Of a stretch of 64,000 nt of DNA, positions 1 through 12,728 are shown one piece after another. The first letter of the stretch is position 1, and every line of letters starts with the position of its first letter. The position numbers and the translations under genes were made by a program. The notes beneath the pieces are model-generated. The model did no database searches, had not been told where the DNA came from, and saw only the letters and a list, made by a program, of their open reading frames with translations. Origin of the DNA: Daphnia pulex. Lineage: Eukaryota > Arthropoda > Branchiopoda > Diplostraca > Daphniidae. The DNA lies in assembly GCF_021134715.1 (NCBI RefSeq), contig NC_060026.1:13445001-13509000 (forward strand). The letters are read 5' to 3'.

Positions 1-200
1 TTATTATTTTACTGAACTGAGCTTGCTCCCAGCACTAAAACCATATGGATATCCTTGTCATCATCATCGACATTGTCTCTCCATTTTAAAATCATTTGTG
101 CGGCCTTGTGTCTGCCGGTCAGATGCCTTATCGATCCATCCATTCCCCACCCGATCGTCCCCAATTCTCGTTAATAATAATAAATGTTGTTAATATTGGA
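1..200 (+). other. 3' UTR end of an upstream tandem copy of the cuticular-like gene
   Basis: The first 200 bases match, nearly base for base, the 3' untranslated regions after the four complete copies (about 1817-2020, 3638-3850, 5444-5650). They end in the same AATAAA signal (179-184). The gene body lies left of the window, so the tandem array has at least five members. Confidence 0.8.
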
Positions 201-1057
201 GTCGTCTACATCTTTGCGTATTATTAGTTTCATTTTAAAATTTCCACATAAATTTAATTCTGAACATTGGAGGTATAGTTTTTCGAATGTATTGATTTAG
301 CCTGTCATCAGTTGGATAATTCGGCTATCAGCTATTTTAGCTGTCGCAAAAGAACGGGTCTCCAACTGTGCAACTCAGAGCATCTATAAGCTCACATTCG
401 TAAAATGGGTTGATTAAAGTACCAAATCAAATCCCCAGATCGTTGGTGATTATTCTTCCGCAAAAATGATTCCTCTATTGTAAGGATGGATTTCACTACT
501 TTATGTGTGACATTCCTGTATAAGGATGAAACCGTAACGTCTCTATCGTTTAATACCGCGCTACCTTACCTCTCTTCACCTGTATAATTTGGGCTCTTCT
601 TTATACGCTTAGCCTTTACAACTTTGGAATTAGAAAATTAATCGACTTCTGATTTTTTAGTCGAGTTCCGTGTTTGGATGAAAATTAATTTTTGAGCATC
701 TGATTAGCTTAAATAATTCACCCAACGTGTACCGGAAAAGATGTTAAAAATAAGTGAATTAAATAATGAAAGGCATTAATAATTTCATCGTTCAATCATG
801 ACAAAATAATCTTCTTCTGATATCATTTGAAATTCGGCCAGATAAAATATAATGTGAAATTTTCACACTCTAAATAGTGAACGTAACTTTGAACGGTTAA
901 ATTTTTATGAAACAGCTAAACATCTGCTAAATAAACACGGAATATGCATTATGAAATCTGTGGGTTTTAATTTACCAATGTAGTTAAGCCTAGCTATTGT
1001 TAACGTATTTCCCTATCCGAACGTTGCAAAAAGTAGTTGCACCTGAAATAACCAGAT

Positions 1058-1195
1058 CGCGGTCGTGGCCTTTACAACCGCAAAACAAACAAACATACTA
1101 AAAAAAAAAAACTAAAGAGAAAACCTAACCGAATTCAGGACTGGAAAATAGTGCGGAATCCGTTTTTGTAAGCCACTGTACGGGCCCTATAAAAG
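1058..1195 (+). promoter_or_regulatory. promoter module of copy 1 with TATA box
   Basis: A TATAAAAG box at 1188-1195 lies 56 bases before the ATG. About 115 bases upstream is a GC-rich box with core TGGCCTTT (1058-1073) that recurs before all four copies. Between them is a conserved A-rich block ending in AATTCAGGACTGGA. Confidence 0.7.
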
Positions 1196-1243
1196 CTGGG
1201 TAGTCGACAAACAAATTCACAGTCGTTCTTTGCCTCCTCTAAC

Positions 1244-1816
1244 ATGAAGACTTCGCTTGTGGTGAGTAAAACAATATTGCTTCTTAATTTTTTGGGTTTA
1301 AGTTTGAGCTGAATTCTTCCTCGGTGGTTATTTTTAATATCTGAAAACCAAAATGGAAAATTTTAGATTCTGGTTTTGAGTGCCGTTGTGGCCGCTGTTG
1401 TTGCGGATGGCGAATATGCGCCACCTGCTTACGAGAAGAAGTACGACGGCTACTTCCAGTACGCCAACGTGCCCGGCCCATACGAATACGAATTCGGATA
1501 CAACCGCGGAAACGCTCAACACAACCGCAACCAGTACGAGCAGTCCAAGGATCACCGTTTCCGCACCAAGGTCTGCCATCCATTGAATTCCGTTTTCCAC
1601 CGTAATTAATATCACTATTATATTTGATGAAATCAGGTCAAGTGGAATGATGCCTACTCCGGATATGGTGAGCACTACTGGGAGTACAACCATGCGGATG
1701 CTGGATACAAAGCTCCCGCCTATGAAGCCCCAGCTTACGCCGCACCGGCTTACTCCGCACCGGGTTACTCCGAGAACATTCCATCCTTCGAGCCAGCCCC
1801 AGCTGGTAAACAGTAA
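1244..1816 (+). CDS. small secreted tyrosine-rich cuticular-like protein, tandem copy 1
   Basis: Three exons, 1244-1261, 1367-1570 and 1637-1816, all joined at phase 0, give 133 residues. The first exon holds only MKTSLV. Exon 2 completes a signal peptide (ILVLSAVVAAVVA) and begins the mature chain EYAPPAYEKKYDGYFQYAN. The middle carries the family core EYEFGYNRGN...YEQSKD..FRTKVKW and GEHYWEYNHAD. The tail is a short AP-x-AY repeat ending in a GKQ carboxy end. Length, secretion and the Ala/Pro/Tyr repeat suggest a structural protein of cuticle or eggshell; I do not recognise a named family. The start fits the strong TATA box and matches all paralogues. Codon use is GC-rich compared with the AT-rich spacers. 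An AATAAA follows at 1996-2001. Confidence 0.85.
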
Positions 1817-2863
1817 ATAATTGTTATTATTTTACTGAACTGAGCTTGCTTCCAGCACTAAAACCATATGGATATCCTTGTCATCATCATCGACATTGTC
1901 TCTCCATTTTAAAATATTTGTGCGGCCTTGTGTCTGCCGGTCAGATGCCTTATCGATCCATCCATTCCCCACTCGATCGTCCCCTCGTTAATAATAATAA
2001 AAGTTGTTAATATTGGAAACGTCTTCTTCTTTGCATATTTTTAGTTTCATTTTGAAATTACCACATAAATGTAATTATTAATGTAGATATAGGATGTAGG
2101 GTATAGGATAAAGGCGGTAGTTTATTCAAATATCTGCCATCAGTTGAATAATATAATTCGGCAATTAACGGCTCTCCGACTGTGCACCTCAGAGCAGTTA
2201 TAAGCTCACATCACACAAAGTTGGTTTATTTTCCCATTTGCTTTTTTCGCAGAAGAGGAAAGTACCACATCCCAAAATCCTAGATCGTTTGGCGATTTGA
2301 TTATTCCTCAAGTCTGAAGCCAGCAAAAGGCTGGTTGTATATGGATGGATTTCCCTCCTTGATGTATGACATTCCTATAAGGATAAAACTGTAACGGATG
2401 TACTCCTTGCTGGTATCGCGTTTCGTTTAATTAAACCGGTATCTCCGGGTCATTTCTTTGTAATAGTAGCCTTCATACAACTTTGGAATGAATTGAAATT
2501 GGCGGAGAAGTTAAAAGACTTCTGAATTTCTAGTCCAGTTCCGCGTTTGGATAAAAATTTACTTTTGAGCATCTGATCAGCTTTATTAATTCACGTAATA
2601 TGTACAGTTTACAGTACAGGGATGTTTAAAATAAATGAAATACATAATGCAATCTCGTTCATAATTTTGTTGTTTCATTCAATGAAAAATAATTTAATTC
2701 TGATTTTATTGAAAATTCACCCAGATAACATATAAAACGTTTACACTATCGGAAGTGAACGTTACTCTAAACAACAATTTTTTTAACAGCTAAACATATG
2801 TTCAATAACCAAATGATTTCCTAATAATGTTGCAAATATTAAATTGGACATTAAACAACGAGA

Positions 2864-2987
2864 TCGCGGCTTTGGCCTTTGCAATAATAGTAAAGCAAAA
2901 ACAAAAGAGAAAACCTAACCGAATTCAGGACTGGATAATGGGGTTGGCATCAGTTTTCGCAAGCCACTGGGCTGGCCCTATAAAAAG
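2864..2987 (+). promoter_or_regulatory. promoter module of copy 2 with TATA box
   Basis: TATAAAAAG at 2979-2987, 57 bases before the ATG, with the shared TGGCCTTT box at 2864-2880. The roughly 400 bases upstream (about 2600-3000) are almost identical to the region before copy 3, marking the latest duplication. Confidence 0.7.
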
Positions 2988-3035
2988 CTGTGTTGTCGAC
3001 GAACAAATTCACAGTCTAACATTGCCTCCTCTAAC

Positions 3036-3637
3036 ATGAAGACTTCTCTTGTGGTGAGTTAAATAATATTTCTTCTTAATTTTTTTGAGGTTTAAATTTG
3101 AGCTAAAAGCCTCTTCGCTGGTTATTTTTAATTCTGAACACTAAAATGACAAATTTTAGATTCTGGTTTTGAGTGCCGTTGTGGCCGCTGTTGTTGCTGA
3201 AGGCGAATATGCGCCACCTGCTTACGAGAAGAAGTACGACGGCTATTTCCAGTACGCCAATGCGCCTGGTCCACACGAATACGAATTCGGATACAACCGC
3301 GGAAATGCTCAACATAATCGCAACCATTACGAGCAGTCAAAGGATAGCCGTTTCCGCACCAAGGTCTGTTATATCCATTGAATTCCGTTTTCGCTAAGCT
3401 TTATAGAGTAATTAATATCCGTATATTTGATGAAATCAGGTCAAGTGGGCTGATACCTACGCTGGATATGGTGAGCACTACTGGGAATACAACCATGCGG
3501 ATGCTGGATACAAAGCTCCCGCCTATGAAGCCCCAGCTTACCCCGCCCCAGCTTACTCCGCACCGGCTTACTCCGCACCGGGTTATTCCGAGAACATTCC
3601 ATCCTTCGAGCCAGCCCCAGCAGCTAGTAAACAGTAA
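3036..3637 (+). CDS. small secreted tyrosine-rich cuticular-like protein, tandem copy 2
   Basis: Exons 3036-3053, 3160-3363 and 3440-3637 (phase 0 throughout) encode 139 residues. Architecture is as in copy 1: signal peptide ending VVAAVVA, the EYAPPAYEKKYDGYFQYAN start, the GYNRGNAQHNRNHYEQSKD core and GEHYWEYNHADAGYKAP. The alanine/proline tail is six residues longer than in copy 1 because of an added PAYSAPAY unit. Flanking DNA aligns with copy 3 over essentially the whole 1.8-kb repeat unit. Probable structural role in the extracellular matrix, inferred only from composition and secretion. Confidence 0.85.
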
Positions 3638-4675
3638 ATAATTATTATTATTTACTGGGCCGAGCTTGCTCCCAGCACAAAAAACCATGGATATCCTTGT
3701 CATCATCATCGACATTGTCTCTCCATTCTAAAATCATTTGTGCGGCCTTGTGTCTGCTGGTCAGACGCCTTATCGATCCATCCATTTCCCACCCGATCGT
3801 CCCCAAATCTTGTTAATTATAATAAATGTTGTTAATATTGGAAACGTCTTCTTCTTTGCAAATTTTTAATTTCATTTTGAAATTGCCGCATAAATTTAAT
3901 TATGAATACAGGAGGTAGTTTTTAGAATATCTGCCATCAGTTGAATAATAATTCGGCTATTAGCAGCAGCTGTCGTAAATCAAGGGGTCTACGACTGTGC
4001 AGCTCAGAGCAGCTATATAAGCTCACGTCACGCAAAATTGATTTATTTTCTCATTTGTTTTTTTGCCGAAGAGGAAAGTACTAAATCCCAAAATCCTAGA
4101 TCGTTGGCGATTCGATTATTCCTCAAGTCTAAAGCCAGTAAAAGGCTGGTTGTATATGGATGGATTTCGACGGGTGACATTCCTATAAGGATAAAACTGT
4201 AACGGGTGTACTCCTTGGTATCGCGCTTCCTTTAATTAAACCTGTATCTCCTGGTCATTTCTTTGTAATAGCCGGTAATAGTAGCCTTCATACAACTTTG
4301 GAATTACTTGAAATTGGAAAAGTTAACAGACTTCTGAATTTCTAGTCCAGTTCCGCGTTTGGATAAAAATTAATTTCTGAGCATCTGATCAGCTTTAATA
4401 ATTCACGTAATATTTACAGTACAGGGATGTTGAAAATAAATGAAAAAAATTATGCAATCTCGTTCATAATTTTGTCGTTTCATTCAATGAAAAATAATTT
4501 ACTAATTCTGATTTTATTTTGAATTCACCCAGATAACATATAAAATGTTTACACTATCGGAAGTGAACGTTACTTTAAACAAAATTTTTTTTTTCAACAG
4601 CTAAACATATGCTCAATAACCAAAATGATTTCCGAATAATGTTGCATATATTAAATTGGACATTAAACAACGAGA

Positions 4676-4799
4676 TCGCGGCCTTGGCCTTTGCAATAAT
4701 AGTAAAGCAAAAACAAAAGAGAAAACCTAACCGAATTCAGGACTGGATAATGGGGTTGGCATCAGTTTTCGCAAGCCACTGGGCTGGCCCTATAAAAAG
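4676..4799 (+). promoter_or_regulatory. promoter module of copy 3 with TATA box
   Basis: TATAAAAAG at 4791-4799 and the TGGCCTTT box at 4676-4692. Spacing between the two is identical to copy 2 (about 99 bases). Confidence 0.7.
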
Positions 4800-4847
4800 C
4801 TGTGTTGTCGACGAACAAATTCACAGTCTAACATTGCCTCCTCTAAC

Positions 4848-5443
4848 ATGAAGACTTCTCTTGTGGTGAGTTAAACAATATTTCTTCTTATTTTGGAGTT
4901 TTAAGTTTGAGCTGAATTCTTCCTCGGTGGTTATTTTTAATACTGAAAACCAAAATGAAAAATTTTAGATTCTGGTTTTGAGCGCCGTTGTGGCCGCTGT
5001 TGTTGCGGATGGCGAATATGCGCCACCTGCCTACGAGAAGAAGTACGACGGCTATTTCCAGTACGCCAACGTGCCTGGTCCAGAGGAATACGAATTCGGA
5101 TACAACCGCGGAAACGCTCAACACAATCGCAATCATTACGAGCAGTCCAAGGACAGCCGTTTCCGCACCAAGGCCTGTTATTATCCATTCAATTCCGTTT
5201 TCCCTTATTCAGTCGTTCTTATGTTTTTTTTTATAATTCAAACAGGTCAAGTGGGCTGATACCTACGCCGGAAATGGTGAGCACTACTGGGAATACAACC
5301 ATGCGGATGCTGGATACAAAGCTCCCGCCTATGATGCCCCAGCTTACCCCGCCCCAGCTTACTCCGCACCGGCTTACTCCGCACCGGGTTATTCCGAGAA
5401 CATTCCATCCTTCGAGCCAGCCCCAGCAGCTGGTAAACAGTAA
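4848..5443 (+). CDS. small secreted tyrosine-rich cuticular-like protein, tandem copy 3 (GC-AG intron)
   Basis: Exons 4848-4865, 4969-5172 and 5246-5443 give 139 residues, closest to copy 2. The second intron begins with GC: the junction reads AAG then GCCTGT, where the other three copies read AAG then GTCTG. The acceptor AACAG is normal. If this GC donor is used, the frame and protein match the paralogues exactly. If it is skipped, translation runs into the intron and stops at 5257-5259, losing the HYWEYNH half and the tail. GC-AG introns are a known minor class, so I treat the gene as intact. The aspartate-to-glutamate run PGPEEYEFGY is specific to this copy. Confidence 0.8.
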
Positions 5444-5719
5444 ATAATTGTTATTATTTTACTGAACTGAGCTTGCTTCCAGCCTGAAATAATGGATACC
5501 CTTGTCATCATCATCGACATTGTCTCTCCATTTTAAAATCATTTGTGCGGCCTTGTGTCTGCCGGTCAGACGCCTTAATGATCCATCCATCCTCCCCCAG
5601 CTCGTTTCCAAATATCGTAATAATAATAAATATTGTTAATATTGAAAACATCTTCATCTTTGCGCATTATTATTTTAATTTTTAGATGACCGCATAAATA
5701 ATAATTTAAAAAAAGTGTA

Positions 5720-5910
5720 ATTTAAAAAAAAAGCCAATCATTATTTCATGGTTCAATCAAGACAAAATAATTTTCTCCTGATTTAATTAATACTTCAGCA
5801 TCAAGAACCCATTCAAAAATTTTGTTATGCGACTGCCTGGACGGTCCCAAATCTCGTTAATAATAAATGTTGTGATTATTGGAAATAATTTCTTCTCTGC
5901 ACTTCTCGTT
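5720..5910 (+). pseudogene. scraps of a lost fifth internal copy
   Basis: About 5725-5795 resembles the far-upstream region of copy 1 (about 766-840: a CATTAATAATTTCAT-like stretch followed by TTCAATCA and GACAAAATAAT). About 5845-5910 resembles the 3' end of the family (CCCAAATCTCGTTAATAATAAATGTTGT, then a TCTTCTCTGCA stretch). No exon lies between them. The simplest reading is a tandem unit whose gene body was deleted, leaving both flanks fused. Confidence 0.5.
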
Positions 5911-6665
5911 TAAAAATTGTACTGTATAGGCCTACAGTACATTTTCATTATCAATACTTTAACATTTGAGGCAAATTTAATATTCATCAGTATGCATAAT
6001 TCCACCAACTGCAGTCAGCAAACTCTGTACAGAGTAGCTCAGCGCACGTCGGGTGTCTTAAATACAAAATAACAATTCTTAAATTAAGTCTCAAATATTA
6101 CCGTAGTGGTCTGATAAATCGACATTGGGTAAGTTAAAATCTGAAGCTGCTATAAATGAAATGAACGGCGAAGGGTTTCAACCTTCTCTGAAATCCGGAT
6201 CTCCGTTTTCGATGAATTGAATATCCGCCAATTCGCCAACTCCGACCATAAGAATTCAATAGAGGTCCGGAATAGTACTCCTCCAGGAAGACTATATGAT
6301 TGCGCTCAACTCTATAATAAATTTCCAAACATAATTAAATCAATAAATGTCCCAAAAAAAAAATGCTCTGTTCACTTGCTGAACCAGGAACTTTTTTTGT
6401 ATGAATTGATTTTTCGTGTCCCGGTTATTAAACAATGTCTTACGAACCAGCGCTAAATAATGTAAAAGCAATTTGCATACAAATTTGTTTGGTGGATAAG
6501 AAAGAAGACAAAGTTCAATATGCGAGTATTCAAAGGCAACTTTTTCACATTGTGATTTATGTCTGTCCTCCGGGCGGAAGAGGCCCATTGTTATTATACA
6601 CATCAGTATCCCAAAACTTTGGTGAAGAGCATACGTTATTATTGCTTGCTAAATAACTAGCTCGT
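5911..6665. other. AT-rich spacer without a recognisable gene
   Basis: Short open frames on both strands (for example 6217-6456 and 6340-6603) lack splice logic, a signal or family resemblance. I see no repeat ends or RNA gene here. Confidence 0.5.
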
Positions 6666-6822
6666 GACGGCCGTGGCCTTTCCTAGCCAACAGCAGCTTC
6701 GGCCCCGAAACAAAAGGGGAAAACCCATCCGATTCATGACCGAATAATGTGTGGAGTGTCGGCACCAGTTATTTAAAGCCGTTATCCAAGTAATGCAATA
6801 AGAGCAGTAGCCCTATAAAAAG
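6666..6822 (+). promoter_or_regulatory. promoter module of copy 4 with TATA box
   Basis: TATAAAAAG at 6814-6822 and a GACGGCCGTGGCCTTT box at 6666-6681. The spacing (about 133 bases) is longer than in the other copies, fitting the greater divergence of this unit. Confidence 0.65.
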
Positions 6823-6870
6823 CTGTGTCCTCGACGAACAAATTCACAGTCTAACATTGCATCCTCCAAC

Positions 6871-7458
6871 ATGAAGACTTCTCTTGTGGTGAGTTAAACA
6901 ATATTGCTTCTCAATTTTTTTGAGGTTTAAATTTGAGTTGAATTCCTGTTCGCTGGTTATTTTTAATATCTGAAAACCAAAATGAAAAATTTTAGATTTT
7001 GGTTTTGAGCGCTGTTGTGGCCGCTGTTGTTGCGCAAGGCGAATATGCGCCACCTGCTTATGAGAAGAAGTACGACGGCTACTTCCAATACGCCAACGTG
7101 CCCAGCCAACACGAATACGAATTTGGATACAACCGCGGAAATGCTGATCACAGACGTAATCACTACGAGCAGTCCAAGGATATGCGCTTCCGCACCAAGG
7201 TCTGTCATCTTTTCGATTTGATTTTTGCCATAGTTAATAACGGGAATCGTATGTTGGGAACAGGTCAAGTGGGATGATACGTACGGCGGTAACGGTGAGC
7301 ACTACTGGGAGTACAACCATAGCGACAATGGATACAAAGCTCCGTCTTACGATGCTGCTCCGGCTTACGCTGCTTCCGCTCCAGCTTACGCTGCTCCTGT
7401 CCCAGCTTACTCGCAGAATTATCCCGTCTACGAGGAAGCTCCTTCAGCTAAACTTTAA
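6871..7458 (+). CDS. small secreted tyrosine-rich cuticular-like protein, tandem copy 4 (divergent)
   Basis: Exons 6871-6888, 6996-7199 and 7264-7458 encode 138 residues, again all phase 0. The signal peptide and the EYAPPAYEKKYDGYFQYANVP opening are kept. The core differs (GNADHRRNHYEQSKDMRFRTK, GNGEHYWEYNHSDNGYKAP) and the tail is rebuilt as AAPAYAASAPAYAAPVPAYS, ending EEAPSAKL rather than GKQ. Its 3' UTR no longer matches the other copies. It is the oldest branch in the array that can be seen here. Confidence 0.83.
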
Positions 7459-8409
7459 TACATTTTTCGTGATCATATCCATCCATTTTCCAACAGAAAA
7501 ATGTTGTTCGTTAATTACTAATAAATGTTGTTATTTATTGTTCCAAATACGCTGATTTTGTTGAAACATTTATTTAATTATATTATATTTAATTTATTTA
7601 AGATGAAAACTCACATTTTTAGAATCTCAGGTATCAGTTGGAATATGACCCAGACATGCTCAGACGTGTCATAAGTAAAAGAATAAGGTATAGCGGTATT
7701 TTGAAGAAGCGACGACCATTAATAAGCAGCTAGTCCATGGGTTGGAACGCCGTGCTGTTGTCCCATTTTTCACGCTCATTCCACCTGCAGGTTATAATAG
7801 TAAAAACGAATAAAATTATATTGTTTTAACTCTTTATGAGCGTACACCCTATACCTGCGTATACCTCGGGCGACGGTAGGTTCAAACTATTTGATATCCG
7901 CGTAATAAAAATACTTGTTGTAAAATCTCTTTTAAAAATTGTTCTACTGACACATGATGAGACTTTGGAAAAATGGATAAGAAATATCGCAGGGACCTTG
8001 ATGGCATATCAACAAATTAGAACAAGCCTCATTTTTGTTTTCTTACACACGTGAACTGGATTTTTGTGTTTAATCGTTCGTGACTATCAAGAACAAAGTT
8101 TCATTTTTTTCCAAACTTTGTTTGTTTCATTTGCCCTAAAAGAATTATTTTATACAAAATTTTTATCTTTGTTTATGTCTTCTTTTTTCTTTATCAGTTA
8201 TAAGATGTGCAAAGGTTTAAACGCAGTCTTTGCTATTGTTCAAGCTTTTAAGGATGAACCAAATGAATTTAAATTAATTTAATATCTATTCAGTAATTCT
8301 TGCCACAAAAATTCGCTCGACAGCAATAAAAAGTTTGCCTCATTTATTTTCGTTTGACGTAATAAAACAAATTTGTTGAAACAGGAAAAATCACCGTCAA
8401 CGTTATCAT
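7459..8409. other. intergenic region, nothing recognised
   Basis: AT-rich. An AATAAA-type signal for copy 4 (TAATAAATG, about 7520) is the only feature I can name. Open frames at 7836-8054 and 8064-8282 look like chance. Confidence 0.5.
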
Positions 8410-9758
<1,349 letters not shown>

Positions 9759-9817
9759 TGTTCACTTGATTGCCAACGATTTTTCGATGCATAAAGAGAT
9801 AGTGACTGGTTACGGCT

Positions 9818-9824
9818 CTTTATA
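9818..9824 (-). promoter_or_regulatory. TATA box of the serine protease
   Basis: TATAAAG on the minus strand, 60 bases before the start codon at 9758. Spacing fits a short 5' UTR. Confidence 0.6.
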
Positions 9825-10173
9825 TTGATCAATGATGACGTCAAAGCCTTTAGAATTTGACACCGATAAGACACACACAACTGCTGGGTGTTATTTAATC
9901 ACCTCTCACTTATAGTCGAATTGACTAAATCAACAGTTTTGTTTTTACTAAAAAAACATCCAATCAATCACCAGATGAAGTAAATAATAAGAGTCAGCAG
10001 TCAGGTCAGTATTGTCCATTATTTAAGTTTAGTGTAAACTGTTTAGTCAATATTGTGTACTAAACAAAGGTCCGACTTTAATGTAAATAAGCGATTGTTT
10101 ATTTAAGATTAGAACTGAAAAGTTGCTTGTCCGAGTAAGGGGTTCATCTAGTCCACATCCTTCAAGACGCAAC
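9825..10173. other. spacer between protease promoter and foldback element
   Basis: No gene seen. The last seven bases (ACGCAAC, 10167-10173) are the left target-site duplication of the foldback element. Confidence 0.5.
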
Positions 10174-10536
10174 CACAGACTAAGAGGGTAAAGACTACGA
10201 TCGGGGATAGGGCTAAGAGGAATGCTTGAAGCGATGCTCGTCCTATGCCGTATGGTGGCGCGTCGAGCACACTCTACCAAAGCCATTATCCCTGAGGGTA
10301 GTACTTGTACTACCAGAAGGCATTAAAGTAAATGCGGGTGTCTGGGTGTGTAGGAGGGGGAGGGATGTGGGGGGAGTGTACGCTGTTCTGGGCCAGGCTT
10401 CCAGAACCTTTAATTCAGAATCAGAATAAATTTATAGAAATCTAAACTACTGCATCGATTTTCTTCAAACTTTTTGTGTAAACTTACAGTAATTTATCTC
10501 AGCGGATAGGTAAGTTTCGATTCATTTGGTAATACT

Positions 10537-11363
10537 AAATTTAATTTAATTTTATGCGGATTTAGTCATTAGCTTTTTGTGACTTAGGACAACCACAACA
10601 TCAATTCGATTGTCTGTTTGTTTTGTTTTTGTTGTCTGATTTATCAGTTAGTCAGTTACCGAACGTCGTCATCATGTTGACATGGTTAGCTTGCAATTTG
10701 TAATTATTAAAGTAACGCATAATTTCAACATTCCTGTTTCAATTCTTAGGCAAAAGACTATACTATGGATTACCTTATTCATCATTGTCATTGTAATTGT
10801 TTCGCATAGCTAAATGCTTCATGAAGGGTAAATCAACGCAATATCATTTATTATTTTGAGTTTTCTTACGTATTTTGTTTGCCTAACTAATTTTGTTGTG
10901 ACGCCCAGGAAAATGACCATAAAATGGGTTTGCTTGATTTTCATGGTAGTGTATTAAACCATTTCTGTGAGTCACTCATTGATTTTGTTGTGACGCCCAG
11001 GAAAATGACCATAAAATGGGTTTCTTGATTTTCATAGTGCACTAAACCATTTCTGTGAGTCACTCACTGATATAAATACCATATGATGAGTAGTCATCAT
11101 GTATGGTAAGCACTGAAATAATTTACCATAATTGTAATGCCTCACGATAAATTTTATTTTGACTGTTAGGCTAATGATTAGAAGTTAGACATGAATATGT
11201 ATCGTCCTCACCTAAATTTGGATGTGCACGTGTCTGTTTCAGAAAGAAAGTTAAGGACAGGAGAAGATGAGCATTGGTGATACTAAATTTTATTTTATTT
11301 TATGCGGATTTAGTCATTAGCTTTTTGTGACTTAGGACAACCACAAAATCCATTAGGTTGTCT
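10537..11363 (+). repeat. direct repeat of about 80 bp enclosing 670 bp, unique to X copy 1
   Basis: The block with TTTATGCGGATTTAGTCATTAG occurs at about 10540-10620 and again at about 11285-11365, 748 bases apart. X copy 2 has only one such block and lacks everything between. Either the piece was inserted/duplicated here or deleted there by recombination between the repeats. Confidence 0.7.
10889..11069 (+). repeat. two-unit tandem repeat, about 90 bp
   Basis: Two near-identical units, each starting TTTTGTTGTGACGCCCAGG and ending CTGTGAGTCACTCA, lie head to tail at about 10889-10980 and 10981-11069. Confidence 0.8.
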
Positions 11364-11430
11364 GTTGACAGTCTGTTGATGTCTTGTTCAGTAAAAATAA
11401 ATTTCGTCAACAGTTTTGTTATTGTTACAG

Positions 11431-12728
11431 GATATTGTTTCTCTTTTAGAGAAGTTCAGTGGAACAAAGGTATTTTGGTGTGTGCTATTCCATTTAAGAA
11501 ATGTACGTAAATTCATCAATTATGCTAGGCAATATTTTGGGATGAACAACTCACTGGCCCCATTGGTTTGGTGGCAGAATACAGTTTTCTTAAGGAACTA
11601 GATGTTGTAAAAATGTTTCAGTTAAAACCTGGGCGCTTGCCTTCCATATCTGTTAAAAATATGCTGTTCATCACAAGACCTGAAGTTGAGCTGATGGATT
11701 GTATTGCCGATAACTTGCACAGGTATGAATAATCTACATATTTTAACTTTAAATAGTCAACAATAAGTTAATTTACATTTCAGCGAAGAAAGCCAAGGAC
11801 ATTCTGCTAGTAAGGAATATCAGTTAATTTTTGTCTCCCGACGAAGTGCAGTATGTGAACAGCGGCTCAAGGTTGGTTAAAGTTACTTAAATCAGCGAAG
11901 AAGAAATTGTTGACAAAATTATTACTTCATTTAGGACAAAGGAGTGTATGGAACTCTTACTTCTATTGATGAACTGCCTGCTGATTTTTTCCCACTAGAT
12001 AGTGATGTCATTTCAATGGAACTCGATAATGTTTTCAAGGTATTTATTTATGAGCCAAACTTTGAAAGGGATTGCTTGTCATCAATTTCTTCAAATTTAT
12101 TCTCAGGATTTATATGTTGACAATGAAATCAGCTCCTTACACCAAATTGCTCATGGGTTAATGTCCCTCCAAAGTTTATATGGCATTTTCCCCAACGTTG
12201 TGGGTAAGGGGCGCCATGCCCGTAACGTATTCGAATTGATGACTCGAATGCGACGTGATATTGGGGTAGACTGTGATCCCCCCATGTCTCCGTTGTTCGA
12301 CACTCTCATGATCATTGATAGGACTGTAGATTTGATAACTCCTGTTGTCACTCAGTTGACCTATGAGGGTCTTATCGACGAATTCCATGGAATAAAACAT
12401 AGTAAGAAAGTATTGTTAGCTTCTGAGTAAAACAATTATTTTACTTGCATTTTGTGGTTTCATTGTTATTTAGATACAGTCAAGCTTCCAGGAGAAAATT
12501 TTCAAGCCTCATCAAATGCGGGCCAGTCACCTCGCTCTGATGGTAGCTCTGTTAAATCTGTTGTTCTAAACTCGGCCGAAGAGCTTTACGCTGATTTGAG
12601 GTGAAATTTTTAATCAGACAAATTTTGCTTCCGACAGTTTTAAAGTTATTTATTTTCGCAGGGACAAGAACTTTTCAGCCGTGGGTACTGCACTCAGTCG
12701 CAAAGCTAAAGCTATTTCAGCTCAGTAG
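11431..12728 (+). pseudogene. Vps33A: Vps33A internal fragment carried by X copy 1
   Basis: Exons 11431-11469, 11529-11722, 11784-11871, 11935-12039, 12107-12401, 12474-12600 and 12662-12728 splice in phase to about 306 residues of a Sec1/Munc18-family protein. Vps33A is the core subunit of the HOPS/CORVET tethering complexes that binds SNAREs at the lysosome. Diagnostic stretches are [51 protein letters not shown] and [16 protein letters not shown]. Compared with human Vps33A (about 596 residues) it spans roughly residues 24-310. The first exon and the whole carboxy half are missing, and the frame ends at TAG (12726-12728) exactly where foreign sequence begins. Introns are retained, so this is a DNA-level capture, not a retrocopy. 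Not a functional Vps33A; the full gene must be elsewhere. Confidence 0.85.

Noticed and set aside
10720-11280. First coding exon of Vps33A upstream of 11431
   Set aside because: No stretch resembling the family's amino end was found, so the fragment is treated as truncated.
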